This document shows positions 5,637-6,097 of a stretch of 6,097 nt of DNA, piece by piece. Every line of letters begins with the position of its first letter. The first letter of the stretch is position 1. The notes beneath the pieces were generated by a model. The model saw only the letters and a program-made list of their open reading frames with translations. It did no database searches and was not told the DNA's origin. This DNA is from Oscillospiraceae bacterium (GTDB lineage Bacteria > Bacillota_A > Clostridia > Oscillospirales > Ruminococcaceae): the NCBI GenBank assembly GCA_900766795.1, contig CAAFWX010000247.1, forward strand, positions 1 to 6,097. Direction: 5' to 3'. The translations under genes and the position numbers were made by a program.

Positions 5637-5838
5637 TTGCTTCGTAGCATACAGATATTTAGTGCAGTTATTTTTAATTCATAGTCTGCCGCGGCAGGAA
5701 ACCGCTCGTTGTTTAGCTTGCCCGAATTGTGCCAATACTTACCTGTAAAGGCACAAAGCAGAGTGTGATTTAAAATTAACAGCGAATACGGCAGTAAGCA
5801 CAGGATAATTATGGACAAACTTGTGGGAGGGTTACCAA
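5637..5838 (+). promoter_or_regulatory. Structured non-coding spacer before rpoA
   Basis: About 200 bases without a credible gene. The clearest element is the 7-bp inverted repeat TTGTGCC (5727-5733) / GGCACAA (5750-5756). CTGCCG (5686-5691) lies in the 12-base palindrome CTGCCGCGGCAG (5686-5697) and can also pair with CGGCAG at 5789-5794. Between these, CGCT (5703-5706) matches AGCG (5781-5784), and GTTG plus TTT (5708-5714) can pair with AAA and TTAAC (5773-5780) with small bulges. One nested arm over 5686-5794 is thus possible. Near the rpsD stop, CTGTAT (5622-5627) matches ATACAG (5649-5654) with TTATTTTT (5668-5675) some 13 bases on. A leader, attenuator or processing element is inferred; no clear -35/-10 pair is visible. 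Confidence 0.45.
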
Positions 5839-6097
5839 ATGCTAGAAAAAATCGAAAAGCTCAACATTGAAACCTCTAAGCTCAAATCTGACGGAACCTA
5901 CGGAATGTTCGTTTTGGAGCCTCTCCAGAGCGGCTACGGAAACACATTGGGCAACAGCCTGAGAAGAGTTCTGCTCTCCTCGCTTCCCGGCGTTGCTGCG
6001 ACCTCTGTCAGAATTGACGGTGTTCAGCATGAGTTTTCGACAATCCCCGGTGTTAAGGAAGACGTCACCGAAATAATCCTCAATATCAAGGGTCTGA
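5839..6097 (+). CDS. rpoA: DNA-directed RNA polymerase subunit alpha, N-terminal part (cut by window end)
   Basis: 86 codons are present from the ATG and the frame is still open at the window end; the full subunit usually has about 315 residues. The alpha N-terminal domain dimerises and nucleates assembly of beta and beta-prime. The start [20 protein letters not shown] is typical. The dimerisation and assembly motif [16 protein letters not shown] at 28-43 is intact, as is Ser-Ser-Leu-Pro-Gly (47-51). The [12 protein letters not shown] block follows at 64-75. GGGAGGGT at 5825-5832 lies 6 bases before the ATG. An ATG at 5811 is in another frame. rplQ is expected downstream. Confidence 0.97.
   Translation, partial: MLEKIEKLNIETSKLKSDGTYGMFVLEPLQSGYGNTLGNSLRRVLLSSLPGVAATSVRIDGVQHEFSTIPGVKEDVTEIILNIKGL

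Noticed and set aside
5637..5838. Internal promoter for rpoA
   Set aside because: Candidates such as TTGTTT (5709-5714) with AATACT (5734-5739) have 19-base spacing and poor matches, and GATAAT (5803-5808) has no -35 partner. Nothing is convincing by eye, although a start-site map could overturn this.

Overview
The window is an uninterrupted, all-plus-strand block of translation and secretion genes: the end of the spc ribosomal-protein operon running directly into the alpha operon. The order is rpmD (3' end) - rplO - secY - adk - map - small KOW-domain gene - infA - rpmJ - rpsM - rpsK - rpsD - rpoA (5' end). The order and the proteins point to a Gram-positive Firmicute, most likely a Clostridia member of the Oscillospiraceae/Ruminococcus type. 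The signs are adk-map-infA inside the ribosomal cluster, a KOW protein between map and infA, an adenylate kinase with a four-cysteine LID, a ribosomal protein S4 whose N-terminus lacks the zinc cysteines, rpsD kept just before rpoA, strong AGGAGG-type ribosome binding sites, and heavy AAG/CAG codon use. The genus is an inference from memory of family sequences, not from a search.

Layout. 1-135 is the C-terminal part of L30. 173-1959 holds L15 and SecY, joined by a TAATG stop/start overlap. 1960-2040 is a short spacer with two inverted repeats. 2041-3939 holds adenylate kinase, methionine aminopeptidase, the KOW protein and IF-1, tightly packed. 3999-4935 holds L36, S13 and S11, each with a strong ribosome binding site. 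4936-5033 is a 98-base spacer with a hairpin set and a T-run before rpsD. 5034-5636 is S4. 5637-5838 is the largest non-coding stretch (about 200 bases) and has several inverted repeats that can nest. 5839 to the end is the start of the RNA polymerase alpha subunit. No gap exceeds 300 bases.

How the genes work together: L30, L15, L36, S13, S11 and S4 are ribosome parts. IF-1 acts in initiation. Methionine aminopeptidase trims N-terminal Met from new proteins, SecY is the membrane channel for exported ones, adenylate kinase balances adenine nucleotides, and RpoA is the assembly platform of RNA polymerase. All are probably co-transcribed from promoters upstream of the window; I see no convincing internal promoter.

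The genes are ordinary housekeeping genes and I do not see a new enzymatic system. The parts worth a second look are the three structured spacers (secY-adk, rpsK-rpsD, rpsD-rpoA), the TTG start of infA, and the poorly characterised KOW protein. The base pairings were found by eye; no folding or conservation test was run.
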